Counted from the first letter of the stretch, positions 33,849 to 40,907 are shown. The stretch is DNA of 64,000 nt from Actinopolyspora saharensis (GCF_900100925.1 NZ_FNKO01000001.1:372001-436000); one strand, 5' to 3'. Translations and numbers: made by a program. The notes: a model not told the origin generated them from the letters alone.

Positions 33849-34068
33849 CCGTCCTCTCCTTTGCGGTGTGGTGTCCCCGGTTCGCGCCGCCAGGTCCGCG
33901 CAGTCGGGTTCCCGCTTCGGTGAGCACGGTGTGGACGAAGCCGTAGGAACGGCCACTGGCCTGCGCCAGGGACCGGATGCTCGCTCCGTCCTCGTAGTGG
34001 CGGCTGAACTCGGTGCGCAACTGGTTGCGCACTTCTCCGGTGATGTGTGCGTATTTCGCGGCATTCAT
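33841..34068 (-). CDS. Small helix-turn-helix protein, 75 aa (paralogue of the 69-aa HTH protein)
   Basis: From the ATG at 34068 (GGAATCAGTC upstream). The HTH segment DGASIRSLAQASGRSYGFVH and the following LRGPGGANRG closely match ASIRSLAEATGRSYGFVH and LRGRGGATR of the protein at 9364-9573. It is more acidic at the C-terminus than that paralogue. Likely the local DNA-binding regulator or nucoid-type factor of the cluster. The stop codon overlaps the start of the 126-aa gene. Two long inverted repeats lie just upstream. Confidence 0.8.
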   Translation of the reverse strand: MNAAKYAHITGEVRNQLRTEFSRHYEDGASIRSLAQASGRSYGFVHTVLTEAGTRLRGPGGANRGHHTAKERTDE

Positions 34069-34102
34069 GACTGATTCCAAGTGCGGGAGTGGGTGGGAAC
34101 CA

Positions 34103-34140
34103 CCCGGCCGAGGTGAGTTGGGGGAGGGGACTCGGCCGGG
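34103..34140 (-). repeat. Inverted repeat upstream of the island HTH gene (1)
   Basis: CCCGGCCGAG (34103-34112) and CTCGGCCGGG (34131-34140) are perfect 10-base arms around an 18-base purine-rich loop. It could be a terminator of the upstream gene or a regulatory hairpin of the HTH-radical SAM transcript. Confidence 0.6.
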
Positions 34141-34145
34141 CGGTG

Positions 34146-34188
34146 ACGACTCAGCACCGGAGGTCGGGGCTCGGCAGCGCTGAGTCGT
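34146..34188 (-). repeat. Inverted repeat upstream of the island HTH gene (2)
   Basis: ACGACTCAGC (34146-34155) and GCTGAGTCGT (34179-34188) are perfect 10-base arms around 23 bases. It stands directly after the stop of the 106-aa gene and beside the first inverted repeat. Confidence 0.6.
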
Positions 34189-34193
34189 GGTCT

Positions 34194-34514
34194 CTACAGA
34201 CGACGCAATCCGTCGAGGACGCGGGCCAAGATGTCCCTGTCTGGATCCACGTAGAGCCCCGGGATAGGCTCGGGCTGTCGTCCCGGCAGGGTAGAGCTGC
34301 CGGGGCGGCGTTTCGTAGCTGCGGACAGCGGCAATGTCCCCGACCAGTGCGACCAGCGCGGCAGCCGCGCGACTGCGGGCATGATCTCGGTGGGTGCCGC
34401 GTCGGCCCGGAGCTGCTCGGCCATGTCTATACCCACCTGTTCCCGCAATTGACGAACCGTCGGTGTCCTGGCCCCGAGTCCGCGTGTCGGGGTCTTCGCT
34501 CGCTGCTGTGCCAC
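34194..34514 (-). CDS. Hypothetical protein of 106 aa
   Basis: Not recognised. GTG start at 34514. It has a basic N-terminus (AQQRAKTPTRG), a helical middle (RQLREQVGIDMAEQLRADA), then RWSHWSGTLPLSAATKRRPG and a C-terminal acidic-to-basic helix (VDPDRDILARVLDGLRRL). No Cys, no membrane segment. Third positions are less GC-biased than in the flanking core genes, as elsewhere in the island. Lies between the Cys-rich 163-aa gene and the HTH gene, same strand. Confidence 0.6.
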   Translation of the reverse strand: MAQQRAKTPTRGLGARTPTVRQLREQVGIDMAEQLRADAAPTEIMPAVARLPRWSHWSGTLPLSAATKRRPGSSTLPGRQPEPIPGLYVDPDRDILARVLDGLRRL

Positions 34515-34572
34515 CGAGCCACGATGGCGACCGCTGATGCGGTGAACAGGGATAAGAATGCGTTCAGGGGTG

Positions 34573-35064
34573 TCATAGATCCTTCCGGCGTTCGTTCATG
34601 TCGATGCAGCCGGGGCAGTGCTGCCAGTCGGGCGGAGGCTCTCCGTGCGTCACCCAGCCCAGTAGTCCGCAGACCGTCAAAACGGCCGTGCCGTCCTCGT
34701 AGCGGCAGGAGCGCGCCTCGGAGTTGGACCTGGGGATGTCGTGCCAGATCGGCTCTCCGCGAAGAGAACTCGCATACGTGGGTCCGTCTGACAGGTCGCC
34801 GCCTGAGAAGTCCTCGCACGCTTGATCGGGTACCTCTCGGGGGAGGGAATTCGTCTCGGCTCCCGCTGGAGCCGCCAGCAGACACAGGTCGCACGGCATC
34901 CCGGTGAACGCATCGACGATTTCGAGTCTGTCGTGGTGAACCTCGAATCCGCAGTGCGCCTTTCGCGCCCCGTCCCGGTCCTGGTCGAACTGCGGATCGA
35001 AAATGTGAACCACCCGCGCTGCCGAGGCGTGTTCGGAGGTCAGGCGCGCGAGGATGATGGTCAC
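34573..35064 (-). CDS. Hypothetical Cys-containing protein of 163 aa
   Basis: Not recognised. GTG start at 35064 with AGGGGA upstream. Seven Cys residues include GMPCDLCLL (CxxC, about residue 58) and WQHCPGC (CxxC, about residue 150), which could form a zinc site. VHIFDPQFDQDRDG and LTVCGLLGWVTHGEPPPDW are otherwise notable. The composition resembles other small proteins found beside XRE/DUF397 pairs in actinobacteria. On the leftward strand of the island, 88 bases downstream of the 82-aa gene. Confidence 0.65.
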   Translation of the reverse strand: MTIILARLTSEHASAARVVHIFDPQFDQDRDGARKAHCGFEVHHDRLEIVDAFTGMPCDLCLLAAPAGAETNSLPREVPDQACEDFSGGDLSDGPTYASSLRGEPIWHDIPRSNSEARSCRYEDGTAVLTVCGLLGWVTHGEPPPDWQHCPGCIDMNERRKDL

Positions 35065-35152
35065 AGCACATCCCCTACGTTTTTCGGGCGAGACGTGGAG
35101 TGCTCCTCCTGCGCGCAGCGAGTGGTGTGTCTCGCTCGGTGATACCTGTCCG

Positions 35153-35401
35153 TCATTTCCCGTTTTCCGAAATCCCCGTGCCGGATTGTTCGACGATCAG
35201 TGCTTCAGTGCAGTCTCGGCAGGTCGGCGCCTGGAACCAGTCCAATTCGCTGGGTTTCGCCATCGCGCACGGCACGCCGCACACCGAGGTGTCGGACGGT
35301 CGGCCATCCCAGTGTTTGCCCCGGAAGGCGTGCCGGTTCCACTGAAACCCCGTCCGGTCGGGTACCGGTAGCCAGTAGTGCTGTCTCTCGTTCGTTTTCA
35401 C
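35153..35401 (-). CDS. Hypothetical small protein of 82 aa with two CxxC motifs
   Basis: Not recognised as a named family. GTG start at 35401 with AAAGGATG upstream. HYWLPVPDRTGFQWN, HAFRGKHWDG, SVCGVPCAMA (C-x3-C) and PTCRDCTEAL (CxxC) suggest a zinc-binding fold with aromatic residues. Such proteins commonly accompany XRE-DUF397 regulators in actinobacteria. It is near the start of the leftward cluster, whose promoter region is shared with the XRE gene. Another frame (35205-35495) overlaps it and has some coding character. Confidence 0.7.
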   Translation of the reverse strand: MKTNERQHYWLPVPDRTGFQWNRHAFRGKHWDGRPSDTSVCGVPCAMAKPSELDWFQAPTCRDCTEALIVEQSGTGISENGK

Positions 35402-35491
35402 GCCTACTCATCCTTTCCAGCTGGGGTTGTTGGTCACGATCGAGCCACGGATATTCGTTGGAGCATTCGTCACAGAACGGCCGGATGTGGC

Positions 35492-35608
35492 TCATCCGTC
35501 GATCACGGGGCGGGGAGCTTCGGCGCGGTCGCACTGCTCCGGGCAGAACAGCCCCACCTGTGACCGACGCACGTCCGACTCCTCGGTCTGACTGCGAGGT
35601 GTTCGCAC
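35492..35608 (-). CDS. Possible 38-aa Cys-containing peptide
   Basis: Short frame with a GTG start (GGGG 6 bases upstream) and the end VGLFCPEQCDRAEAPRPVIDG. The CxxxC pattern resembles the neighbouring small Cys proteins. Its TGA overlaps, as ATGA, an ATG opening MSHIRPFCDECSNEYPWLD in the next frame (35205-35495). A different, longer frame with a better ribosome site (GGAG, GTG at 35630) also covers this DNA. Which frames are used cannot be settled by eye. Confidence 0.3.
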   Translation of the reverse strand: MRTPRSQTEESDVRRSQVGLFCPEQCDRAEAPRPVIDG

Positions 35609-35667
35609 TGCGCACCCCTGACTCGTTCACTGCTGTCTCCTACTTGGCTCTCAGCGGGACAACATCA

Positions 35668-35702
35668 TGACAGTGTCAGAATATATCGTTGATAGTGTCA
35701 GA
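35668..35702. promoter_or_regulatory. Two direct 13-base repeats in the divergent promoter region (operator candidate)
   Basis: TGACAGTGTCAGA (35668-35680) and TGATAGTGTCAGA (35690-35702) differ at one base and start 22 bases apart, two helical turns. The first contains a perfect TGACA-N-TGTCA palindrome. They sit between the XRE gene and the leftward cluster, so they are a likely binding site for the XRE regulator. Confidence 0.55.
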
Positions 35703-35749
35703 GATGCATTCATCTGAATGGGTGACGATCTTCCTGCTTCTGTCGTGGC

Positions 35750-35755
35750 TACGCT
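35750..35755 (+). promoter_or_regulatory. Putative -10 box of a leaderless XRE regulator transcript
   Basis: TACGCT ends 6 bases before the ATG at 35762. Confidence 0.4.
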
Positions 35756-35761
35756 GTGGGC

Positions 35762-36601
35762 ATGTCATCTGCGAGACGTCGTCAGCTCGGCTCATGGCTT
35801 ACGAAGCTCCGTCAGTCGGCAGGCTTCGATGTGGAAGACGCCGGTACTGCTCTCGGCTGCTCAGCGTCGAAAGTTCGTCACCTCGAAGCGGGACGTTCCA
35901 AGATCAAGCGTCATGAGCTCGTGACCTTGCTCGATCTCTACGGAGCGGACCAAGACGTTCGGAAACAGTTGGACGAGACGCGTCAACAAGCCGAGCAGCG
36001 TGGTTGGTGGGAGAGCTACCGAGTACCGAGCTGGTTCGAGCCGTTCGTGGACTTCGAGAGCTTCGCCACCGAAGCGGTCAACTTCGAGCTCGACCTGATC
36101 CCTGGTCTACTGCAGACGGAGGCATACGCCTACGAGATCCACCGAGCGGGTCGCTACACGACGAACCCCGTGGATATCTCACGGCGTGTGCAGGCCAGAG
36201 CGGAACGTCAGAAACGGCTCACGGAGCTGAACCCGCTACGTCTCCGAGCGGTTGTCAACGAGGCGGCCCTACGTCGCGAAGTCGGCGGTCCCGCCGTCAT
36301 GGCTGAGCAGTTGGATCAAGTGATGCGCTGGTGTGAGCTTTCGAACGTGATTGTTCAGGTGCTCCCCTATGGCGCCGGGGCGCACGCCAGTCCTTCCGGC
36401 GCGTTCGCGTTGCTGTCGTTCGACAACAATGAGGCTGTCGGATTTCTCGACACTCCGTTGGGAGGACACACCGTGGACGATCCCAACGACGTGGAGGCTC
36501 TGAAGTATGTCGGGGATGAGCTGAGGTCTACAGCCCTACCAGCGCCAACCTCGTTTGAGTTGATACGTAGCATTCGGGAGGCGCACACGGCACAGACCTA
36601 G
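35762..36601 (+). CDS. XRE family regulator with DUF5753 domain
   Basis: 279 aa. N-terminal helix-turn-helix (LGSWLTKLRQSAGFDVEDAG, then CSASKVRHLEAGRSKI). The DUF5753 domain follows from about residue 90 (WWESYRVPSWFEPFVDFE, IPGLLQTEAYA, RQKRLTELNPLRLRAVVNEAALRR, and a C-terminal DVEALKYVGDELRS). These regulators are abundant in Streptomyces and relatives, paired with DUF397 proteins (the WhiJ/BldB-type pattern) and linked to development and secondary metabolism. It is divergent from the leftward cluster and 12 bases ahead of DUF397. Confidence 0.93.
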   Translation: MSSARRRQLGSWLTKLRQSAGFDVEDAGTALGCSASKVRHLEAGRSKIKRHELVTLLDLYGADQDVRKQLDETRQQAEQRGWWESYRVPSWFEPFVDFESFATEAVNFELDLIPGLLQTEAYAYEIHRAGRYTTNPVDISRRVQARAERQKRLTELNPLRLRAVVNEAALRREVGGPAVMAEQLDQVMRWCELSNVIVQVLPYGAGAHASPSGAFALLSFDNNEAVGFLDTPLGGHTVDDPNDVEALKYVGDELRSTALPAPTSFELIRSIREAHTAQT

Positions 36602-36613
36602 GAGGTTGGCACA

Positions 36614-36805
36614 GTGGATCTCTCGCGCGCGACGTGGCGAAAGTCGTCGCGGTCGAACAGCGGTGGTAACTGCGTTGAGGTCACCGTCACACCGACCGTT
36701 GCTGGGGTTCGCGACACCAAGGATCGCTCGGCCGGGTATTTCACTACCAACCGGAAGCAGTGGCAAACGTTCATCGATGCGGTGAAAACCGACCGGTTCG
36801 CCTGA
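36614..36805 (+). CDS. DUF397 domain protein, 63 aa
   Basis: Begins DLSRATWRKSSRSNSGGNCVEV, the DUF397 signature, continues with VRDTKDRSAGYFTTNRKQW and ends in FIDAVKTDRF. GTG start with TAGGAGG upstream. DUF397 proteins act with the adjacent XRE-DUF5753 regulator, probably by direct contact; some behave as antitoxin-like antagonists. Strong terminator directly after. Confidence 0.93.
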   Translation: MDLSRATWRKSSRSNSGGNCVEVTVTPTVAGVRDTKDRSAGYFTTNRKQWQTFIDAVKTDRFA

Positions 36806-36820
36806 TCCGCTCACGGTGTG

Positions 36821-36851
36821 AAACGACCCCTGGTGCTGCCGGGGGTCGTTT
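36821..36851 (+). terminator. Intrinsic terminator after the XRE-DUF397 pair
   Basis: 10-bp stem AAACGACCCC / GGGGTCGTTT with an inner TGG/CCG extension, followed by TT. One of the most canonical terminators in the window. Confidence 0.8.
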
Positions 36852-37288
36852 TTCGCACGTCAGGAACACGGGGCGTGGTCGTGTGGACGTCAGTACCACT
36901 CGTCGGGTTGCCCACAGCGCTCTTGTCCTCCGAACGTGGAGTGCTGCCCGGAGGTCCTGCATCCGCAGTACCTTCACCTGAAGCACGTCGTCGCTGAGGA
37001 CGAACGTGATCAGAATGGTCCCGTCGTCGGCCGTGGTCGTCCAACGATCCGTTCTCGGATCGTACCCGTTGATCGACTTCGGTTCTCGCGCGAGTCGCGC
37101 GTTGACCTGATCGCCCTTCTCGTCCCGCCTCCAGAAGGTGCTGTCCGTGTCCAAGGTCCATACCTTGGAGAAGTCGCCGCGCTCGGTTCGTGCGATGGCG
37201 TCCCGCTCCTCGTCGAGAACTTCGCGGAGAAATCGAGCATCGCGCGGACGTTTCCCTGAACATTCCAGTCGCTTTTGTCCACCACCAC
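36852..37288 (-). pseudogene. Decayed or frameshifted hypothetical gene
   Basis: Two frames read as one protein. The 5' part, from GTG at 37288, gives VVDKSDWNVQGNVRAMLDF. From about 37230 the coding character moves to another frame: REVLDEERDAIARTERGDF, then STFWRRDEKGDQVNARLAR, NGYDPRTDRWTTTADDG and ILITFVLSDDVLQVKVLRM. One added C near 37226-37232 would join them. The 3' end has no clear stop before the terminator hairpin; the second frame runs on to 36771 inside DUF397, so a further lesion is likely. No family recognised. Limits are approximate. Confidence 0.5.
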
Positions 37289-37665
37289 CGCTCCTTTCCT
37301 CGTCGAGCTTACGACACGTGTCCGAGGCGGGGCGTCCCTCGAAGGGGGTGGTTCTCCCGGAGTCCACGCGTTCTTTTCCTCCGGTGATTCTTCTTCCGGC
37401 TCTTTTTCGCTCCCGCTCCGGTGCGGAGGCGGCGGATCGATACCGCGCCAGCCGCGCCGCCGACTTCTCGACCGTGCCGGAGGCGAGCACCCGGAACCGC
37501 CGTTTCCGCATCGCTGTCGCCCCGGCGGCTCGTGGCTCTACTCACACCACGCGCTGCGCACGGTGAGCGAACCACTAGGCTGGAACCATGTCGAACGATC
37601 TGCGCGCGTTACCCGTGGTCTCCGGACGGCGTGCCCCGGAAAGAACGCGCGGGTAGGCCCGGTCG
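37289..37665 (+). other. Intergenic region upstream of the HAD phosphatase
   Basis: 377 bases with no supported gene apart from the short upstream frame at 37588-37656. TAGGCT at 37576-37581 is a likely -10 box. The rest (37289-37570) shows no motif I can name and marks the right edge of the accessory island. Confidence 0.4.
37576..37656 (+). promoter_or_regulatory. Putative leaderless 22-codon upstream ORF before the HAD gene
   Basis: TAGGCT (37576-37581) is followed after 6 bases by ATG (37588). It opens a 22-codon frame (SNDLRALPVVSGRRAPERTRG) that ends with TAG at 37656, 9 bases before the HAD start codon. It may be a leaderless leader peptide coupled to HAD translation, or a chance frame in a 5' leader of about 80 bases. 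Confidence 0.35.
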
Positions 37666-38382
37666 ATGTCCGATACCAGCATGCGCGACGCGCGCTCGGC
37701 GCGGGCGGCCCCGCAGACGCTCCCCGCGGCCGTGCTGTTCGACATGGACGGCACCCTTGTTGACTCCGAGAAGCTCTGGACGATCGCCATGGACGATTTC
37801 GCCGCCGCCAACGGCGCCGAGATCAGCGACGCGGCCAGGGCGCGGATGGTCGGCTCGAACATGGCCCGCAGCATGAGCCTGTTGCTGACCGACCTGGGCA
37901 TGTCCACGGAGCCGACCGACATCGCCGCCGCGGCGCAGCGCGTCATCGCCAGCATGTCCGAACTGCTGGCCTCCGACCTGAGCTGGCGTCCCGGAGCAGA
38001 GAGCGTACTGCGCACCGTGACCTCCAACGGGATCCCGACGGCTCTGGTGACCTCGACCATCCGCTCGTTGACCGACATAGCCCTGCGCACCATCGGGCCG
38101 GACCTCTTCGACGTCACCGTTTGCGGTGACGAGGTGGACGGCCGCAACAAACCGGACCCGGAACCGTACTTGCGGGCCTGCGGGGAACTCGGTGTGGACC
38201 CGGCGCACTGCGTCGCGATCGAGGACTCGCCCACCGGGGTCGCCTCCGCTGTGGCCGCTGGTTGCACGGTCCTCGGGGTCGCCTGCGAGGTGCCGCTCGA
38301 TCCGGGGGCGGGATGCGTGCTGCGGGACTCCCTCGAGGGGCTCGACCTCGCCGAGCTGACCGCGCTGTTCGAGCGGAGCTGA
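37666..38382 (+). CDS. HAD superfamily hydrolase, beta-phosphoglucomutase-like
   Basis: 238 aa. HAD motif I is [13 protein letters not shown], motif II lies in ALVTSTIRS, motif III is [15 protein letters not shown] (Lys) and motif IV is [11 protein letters not shown] helical cap (residues 40-100) places it in the subfamily I phosphatases. The substrate is unknown; a sugar or histidinol-type phosphate is possible. The HAD-hisE order is conserved in actinobacteria. A perfect hairpin follows at 38417. Confidence 0.9.
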   Translation: MSDTSMRDARSARAAPQTLPAAVLFDMDGTLVDSEKLWTIAMDDFAAANGAEISDAARARMVGSNMARSMSLLLTDLGMSTEPTDIAAAAQRVIASMSELLASDLSWRPGAESVLRTVTSNGIPTALVTSTIRSLTDIALRTIGPDLFDVTVCGDEVDGRNKPDPEPYLRACGELGVDPAHCVAIEDSPTGVASAVAAGCTVLGVACEVPLDPGAGCVLRDSLEGLDLAELTALFERS

Positions 38383-38416
38383 GGAGCTGCTTTCCCGCCG
38401 TGCTGATGGCCGGCGT

Positions 38417-38446
38417 GGTGCTTCGGCGCTGCCACGCCGAAGCACC
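38417..38446 (+). terminator. Hairpin terminator after the HAD gene
   Basis: Perfect 12-bp stem (38417-38428 with 38435-38446) and a 6-base loop. It separates HAD from hisE transcription. Confidence 0.65.
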
Positions 38447-38557
38447 TACCCGGGCAACTCGATCAACCTGAACGGAAAACCTCGGCGAGGCGAGCCGGGT
38501 CACCGCCCCGGCGGCCGGTGTTTGCCCGGCGGGGGCGGGATGCAAGGATCACGGGTC

Positions 38558-38821
38558 GTGAAGACCTTCGACGAGCTGTTCAGCGAGCTTGAACAACGTG
38601 CCCGCACCCGCCCCGAGGGCTCCTCAACGGTCGCCGCGCTCGACGCGGGCGTCCACTTCCAGGGCAAGAAGGTCCTGGAAGAGGCGGGCGAGGTGTGGCT
38701 GGCCGCCGAGCACGAGTCGGACGAGCAGCTCGCCGAGGAGGCCTCCCAGCTGCTCTACCGGCTGCAGGTGATCCTGCTCGCGCGCGGGCTGTCCCCGCAG
38801 GACGTCTACCGCTACCTCTGA
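38558..38821 (+). CDS. hisE: Phosphoribosyl-ATP diphosphatase
   Basis: 87 aa from the GTG at 38558 ([15 protein letters not shown]); ATG starts at 38522 and 38540 would add residues not usual for HisE. The all-alpha NTP-pyrophosphohydrolase motif is [18 protein letters not shown], with [11 protein letters not shown] after it. It performs the second step of histidine synthesis, PR-ATP to PR-AMP. HisG normally follows directly in relatives; here a VOC protein gene follows, so hisG must be elsewhere or absent. Confidence 0.93.
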   Translation: MKTFDELFSELEQRARTRPEGSSTVAALDAGVHFQGKKVLEEAGEVWLAAEHESDEQLAEEASQLLYRLQVILLARGLSPQDVYRYL

Positions 38822-38971
38822 GCGCCTCCGGGCACCCCGGCCGGTTCGGCAGTGCTGCGCGCGGCCGGGGGCCGCGGAGTGATCGGATCGTGACCGAAAC
38901 GCCACACGGCGAGTTCCTCTCGGCGGATAATGCGTTCGTGAAGGATCGCGAAACCGCTCGGGGAGGACATT

Positions 38972-39823
38972 ATGGGTGTGGTCCCTGTGGACTCGGCCCC
39001 GCCGAAGTGGCAACTGTACGCGGGAACGCCCTGCTGGATCGAGTTGGTGACCTCCGACCTCGACAGCGCGAGTGAGTTCTACGCGGAGTTGTTCGGATGG
39101 GAGTACGAACAACGACGCGACTCGGAGGGCGGTCACCACCTGGTGGCCCTGCACGACGGCTTCCCCGTGGCGGGCCTGCGCGCGGCCGAGACCCCGGAAA
39201 CCGCCAAGTGGCGGCTGTTTCTGGCCACGAGTGACTGCCGGGCGGCCTGCGAACAGGCCGAGGAGAAGGGCGCCACCGTGACCGTTCCGCCGGGCGAGCT
39301 CGGCGGTGTCGGCACCAAGGCGGTTCTGGAGGGACCTTCGGAAGCCGAGTTCGGGCTGCTCGAACCGGAGTCCTCCTGGCAGTTCGACGTCGGGCTGCCG
39401 GGGACGCTCATGTGGGCCGAGCTGGTGACCATCAAGGCCCAGACGGCCGATCTGTTCTTCCAGGACCTGTTCGGCTACACCTCGTCCCAGTTCGGCACGG
39501 AGAACCAGCTCGACTACTCGGTCTGGTACCTGGGTGACGAGTCGGTGCTGGCCAGGGTGAGCATGCTCCGTGAGCACATCGATGCGGAGACGCACCCACA
39601 CTGGCTGCTCTACCTCGGGGTGGCGGCCAAGATCGGCACCGACGAGGCGGTGCGCCGCGCCGTCGGGTCGCACGCACGAGTGCGGGTGGACCCGTACGAC
39701 TCCAGGCTGGGCAGGGCGGCCGTGCTGCGGGACCCCACTGGAGCCAGGTTCGCGCTGGTCGATCCGAGCCAGGCCCCCGCGGACACCGGCAGCGCCGCGA
39801 ACTACGACCCCTACGAGGACTGA
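38972..39823 (+). CDS. VOC family protein with two glyoxalase-like domains
   Basis: 283 aa. Domain 1 (about 12-130) opens with GTPCWIELVTSDLDSASEFY and FGWEYEQ; domain 2 (about 145-270) opens with GTLMWAELVTIKAQTADLFF and FGYTSSQ. Each contributes beta-alpha-beta-beta-beta units that may bind a metal. Such duplicated VOC proteins in actinobacteria are often annotated as glyoxalase or bleomycin-resistance-like; no substrate is known. ATG at 38972 has GGGGAGG 5 bases upstream. The 223-base gap that follows holds a weak hairpin (39902-39936) and three ACTACCCGG-like repeats near 39975-40020. Confidence 0.85.
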   Translation: MGVVPVDSAPPKWQLYAGTPCWIELVTSDLDSASEFYAELFGWEYEQRRDSEGGHHLVALHDGFPVAGLRAAETPETAKWRLFLATSDCRAACEQAEEKGATVTVPPGELGGVGTKAVLEGPSEAEFGLLEPESSWQFDVGLPGTLMWAELVTIKAQTADLFFQDLFGYTSSQFGTENQLDYSVWYLGDESVLARVSMLREHIDAETHPHWLLYLGVAAKIGTDEAVRRAVGSHARVRVDPYDSRLGRAAVLRDPTGARFALVDPSQAPADTGSAANYDPYED

Positions 39824-40046
39824 TACCCACCCGTCCCGCCGCACGAACCGGGAGGACGAAGTCCTCGGGAGAACCGCTGGCAACAGGCTTCGGTCGCCCG
39901 AGCGCTCGGAGCCTGGGCAGCGGGGAACCCGAGCGCGCGAGTCGGACGCGTTGCAAGGCCTCGACGCACGTGACGGCTACCCGGTCAACTACCCGGACAG
40001 CTGCGCGGTCGACTACCCGGCCAACCGCGCGAAGTGCCGCTGCGGG

Positions 40047-40841
40047 TCATGCGAGCCTGGTCGGCAGCAGCGCCTGCGCGCAGCGCCCCACCGGGCCCGA
40101 CGCGTCGTGCAGGACGGTCTGGGTCAGCCCGGCCCCGTCCGCGCCGAGCGCCATGCGCGCGTCCAGCCCGGTCCACTCGCCGACCGGTTCCCGCGTCAGG
40201 TGGACCGTCAGGTCGGTGTTGGCGAACGCCCACTGCTCGAACGGCAGGGTGCTGGACACGCCGCTGGCGCAGTCGGCGACGGCGAACAGGCGTTGCAGCG
40301 GGGTCGGCTCCTCACCCGCGATCAACGGCATCCGCTGCCTGCCCCAGACCAGGACCCCCGCGGCGTCCTGCTGCGCGGGCGCGTCCATCCGCCAGTCGAG
40401 TGCTTTGGCGTATCCCCCGGACCAGCCCGCGGGCAGCGGCATGGGGCCGCACGCCTCCGGAGCGTTCGGGCGGGGAGCGTGGTCCGCGGCCACGTCGGCG
40501 GTGTCGGATCGGCGCATCCGCCAGGCACGTGCCGTGGCGGCCACCCGGTCCCCGGAGGAGATCTCGGCGGAGACCAGCTCGACGGAACGTCCGGGGCGGA
40601 GCGTCTCGGTCCGCACCGTGACCTCGTCCACCGGAACGGGACCGAGCACGTCCACGGACACCCGTCGGATGTCGTGCTCGTCCCTCGGGTCGTGGTGCTC
40701 GATCTCGCGAACGAGCAGCGCGGCGACCGGACCGAGGTGCTGCGCCTTGTCCGACCACGGCCCCACGGTGTGCTCGGTCGCGCGATACCGGCCCCGGCCG
40801 AGCGGTTCGTAGAACACCTCGTCGATGTGAGTGCTGTCCAC
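40047..40841 (-). CDS. Acyl-CoA thioesterase family protein (double hot-dog)
   Basis: 264 aa. HTVGPWSDKAQHLGPVAALLVREIE and IRRVSVDVLGPVPVDEVTVRTE form the first hot-dog half; FAVADCASGVSSTL and FANTDLTVHLTREPVGEW form the second, with an Asp in the usual catalytic place (TDLTVH). Such actinobacterial proteins are thioesterase-superfamily members probably acting on acyl-CoA. It is read leftward, 66 bases downstream of the RecB-like nuclease gene. Confidence 0.85.
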   Translation of the reverse strand: MDSTHIDEVFYEPLGRGRYRATEHTVGPWSDKAQHLGPVAALLVREIEHHDPRDEHDIRRVSVDVLGPVPVDEVTVRTETLRPGRSVELVSAEISSGDRVAATARAWRMRRSDTADVAADHAPRPNAPEACGPMPLPAGWSGGYAKALDWRMDAPAQQDAAGVLVWGRQRMPLIAGEEPTPLQRLFAVADCASGVSSTLPFEQWAFANTDLTVHLTREPVGEWTGLDARMALGADGAGLTQTVLHDASGPVGRCAQALLPTRLA

Positions 40842-40907
40842 GGGGTCTTCCCTTCCAGGAGCGGAACTCTTCCGCCCCGGGCGACGATGATGCCACGGAA
40901 GTTCGGC

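Noticed and set aside
35205..35630. 141-codon minus-strand frame with a good GTG/GGAG start covering the small Cys frames
   Set aside because: It overlaps the better-supported 82-aa gene by about 200 bases in another frame; kept only as a question in the findings.
30887..37288. Integrative element (ICE or prophage) as explanation for the island
   Set aside because: No integrase, excisionase, tRNA attachment site, direct-repeat ends or replication gene was found, so I call it only an accessory region.
39970..40025. Three ACTACCCGG-like repeats suggesting a small iteron or operator array
   Set aside because: Units are short, unevenly spaced and lie in a convergent 3' spacer where an operator is unlikely.
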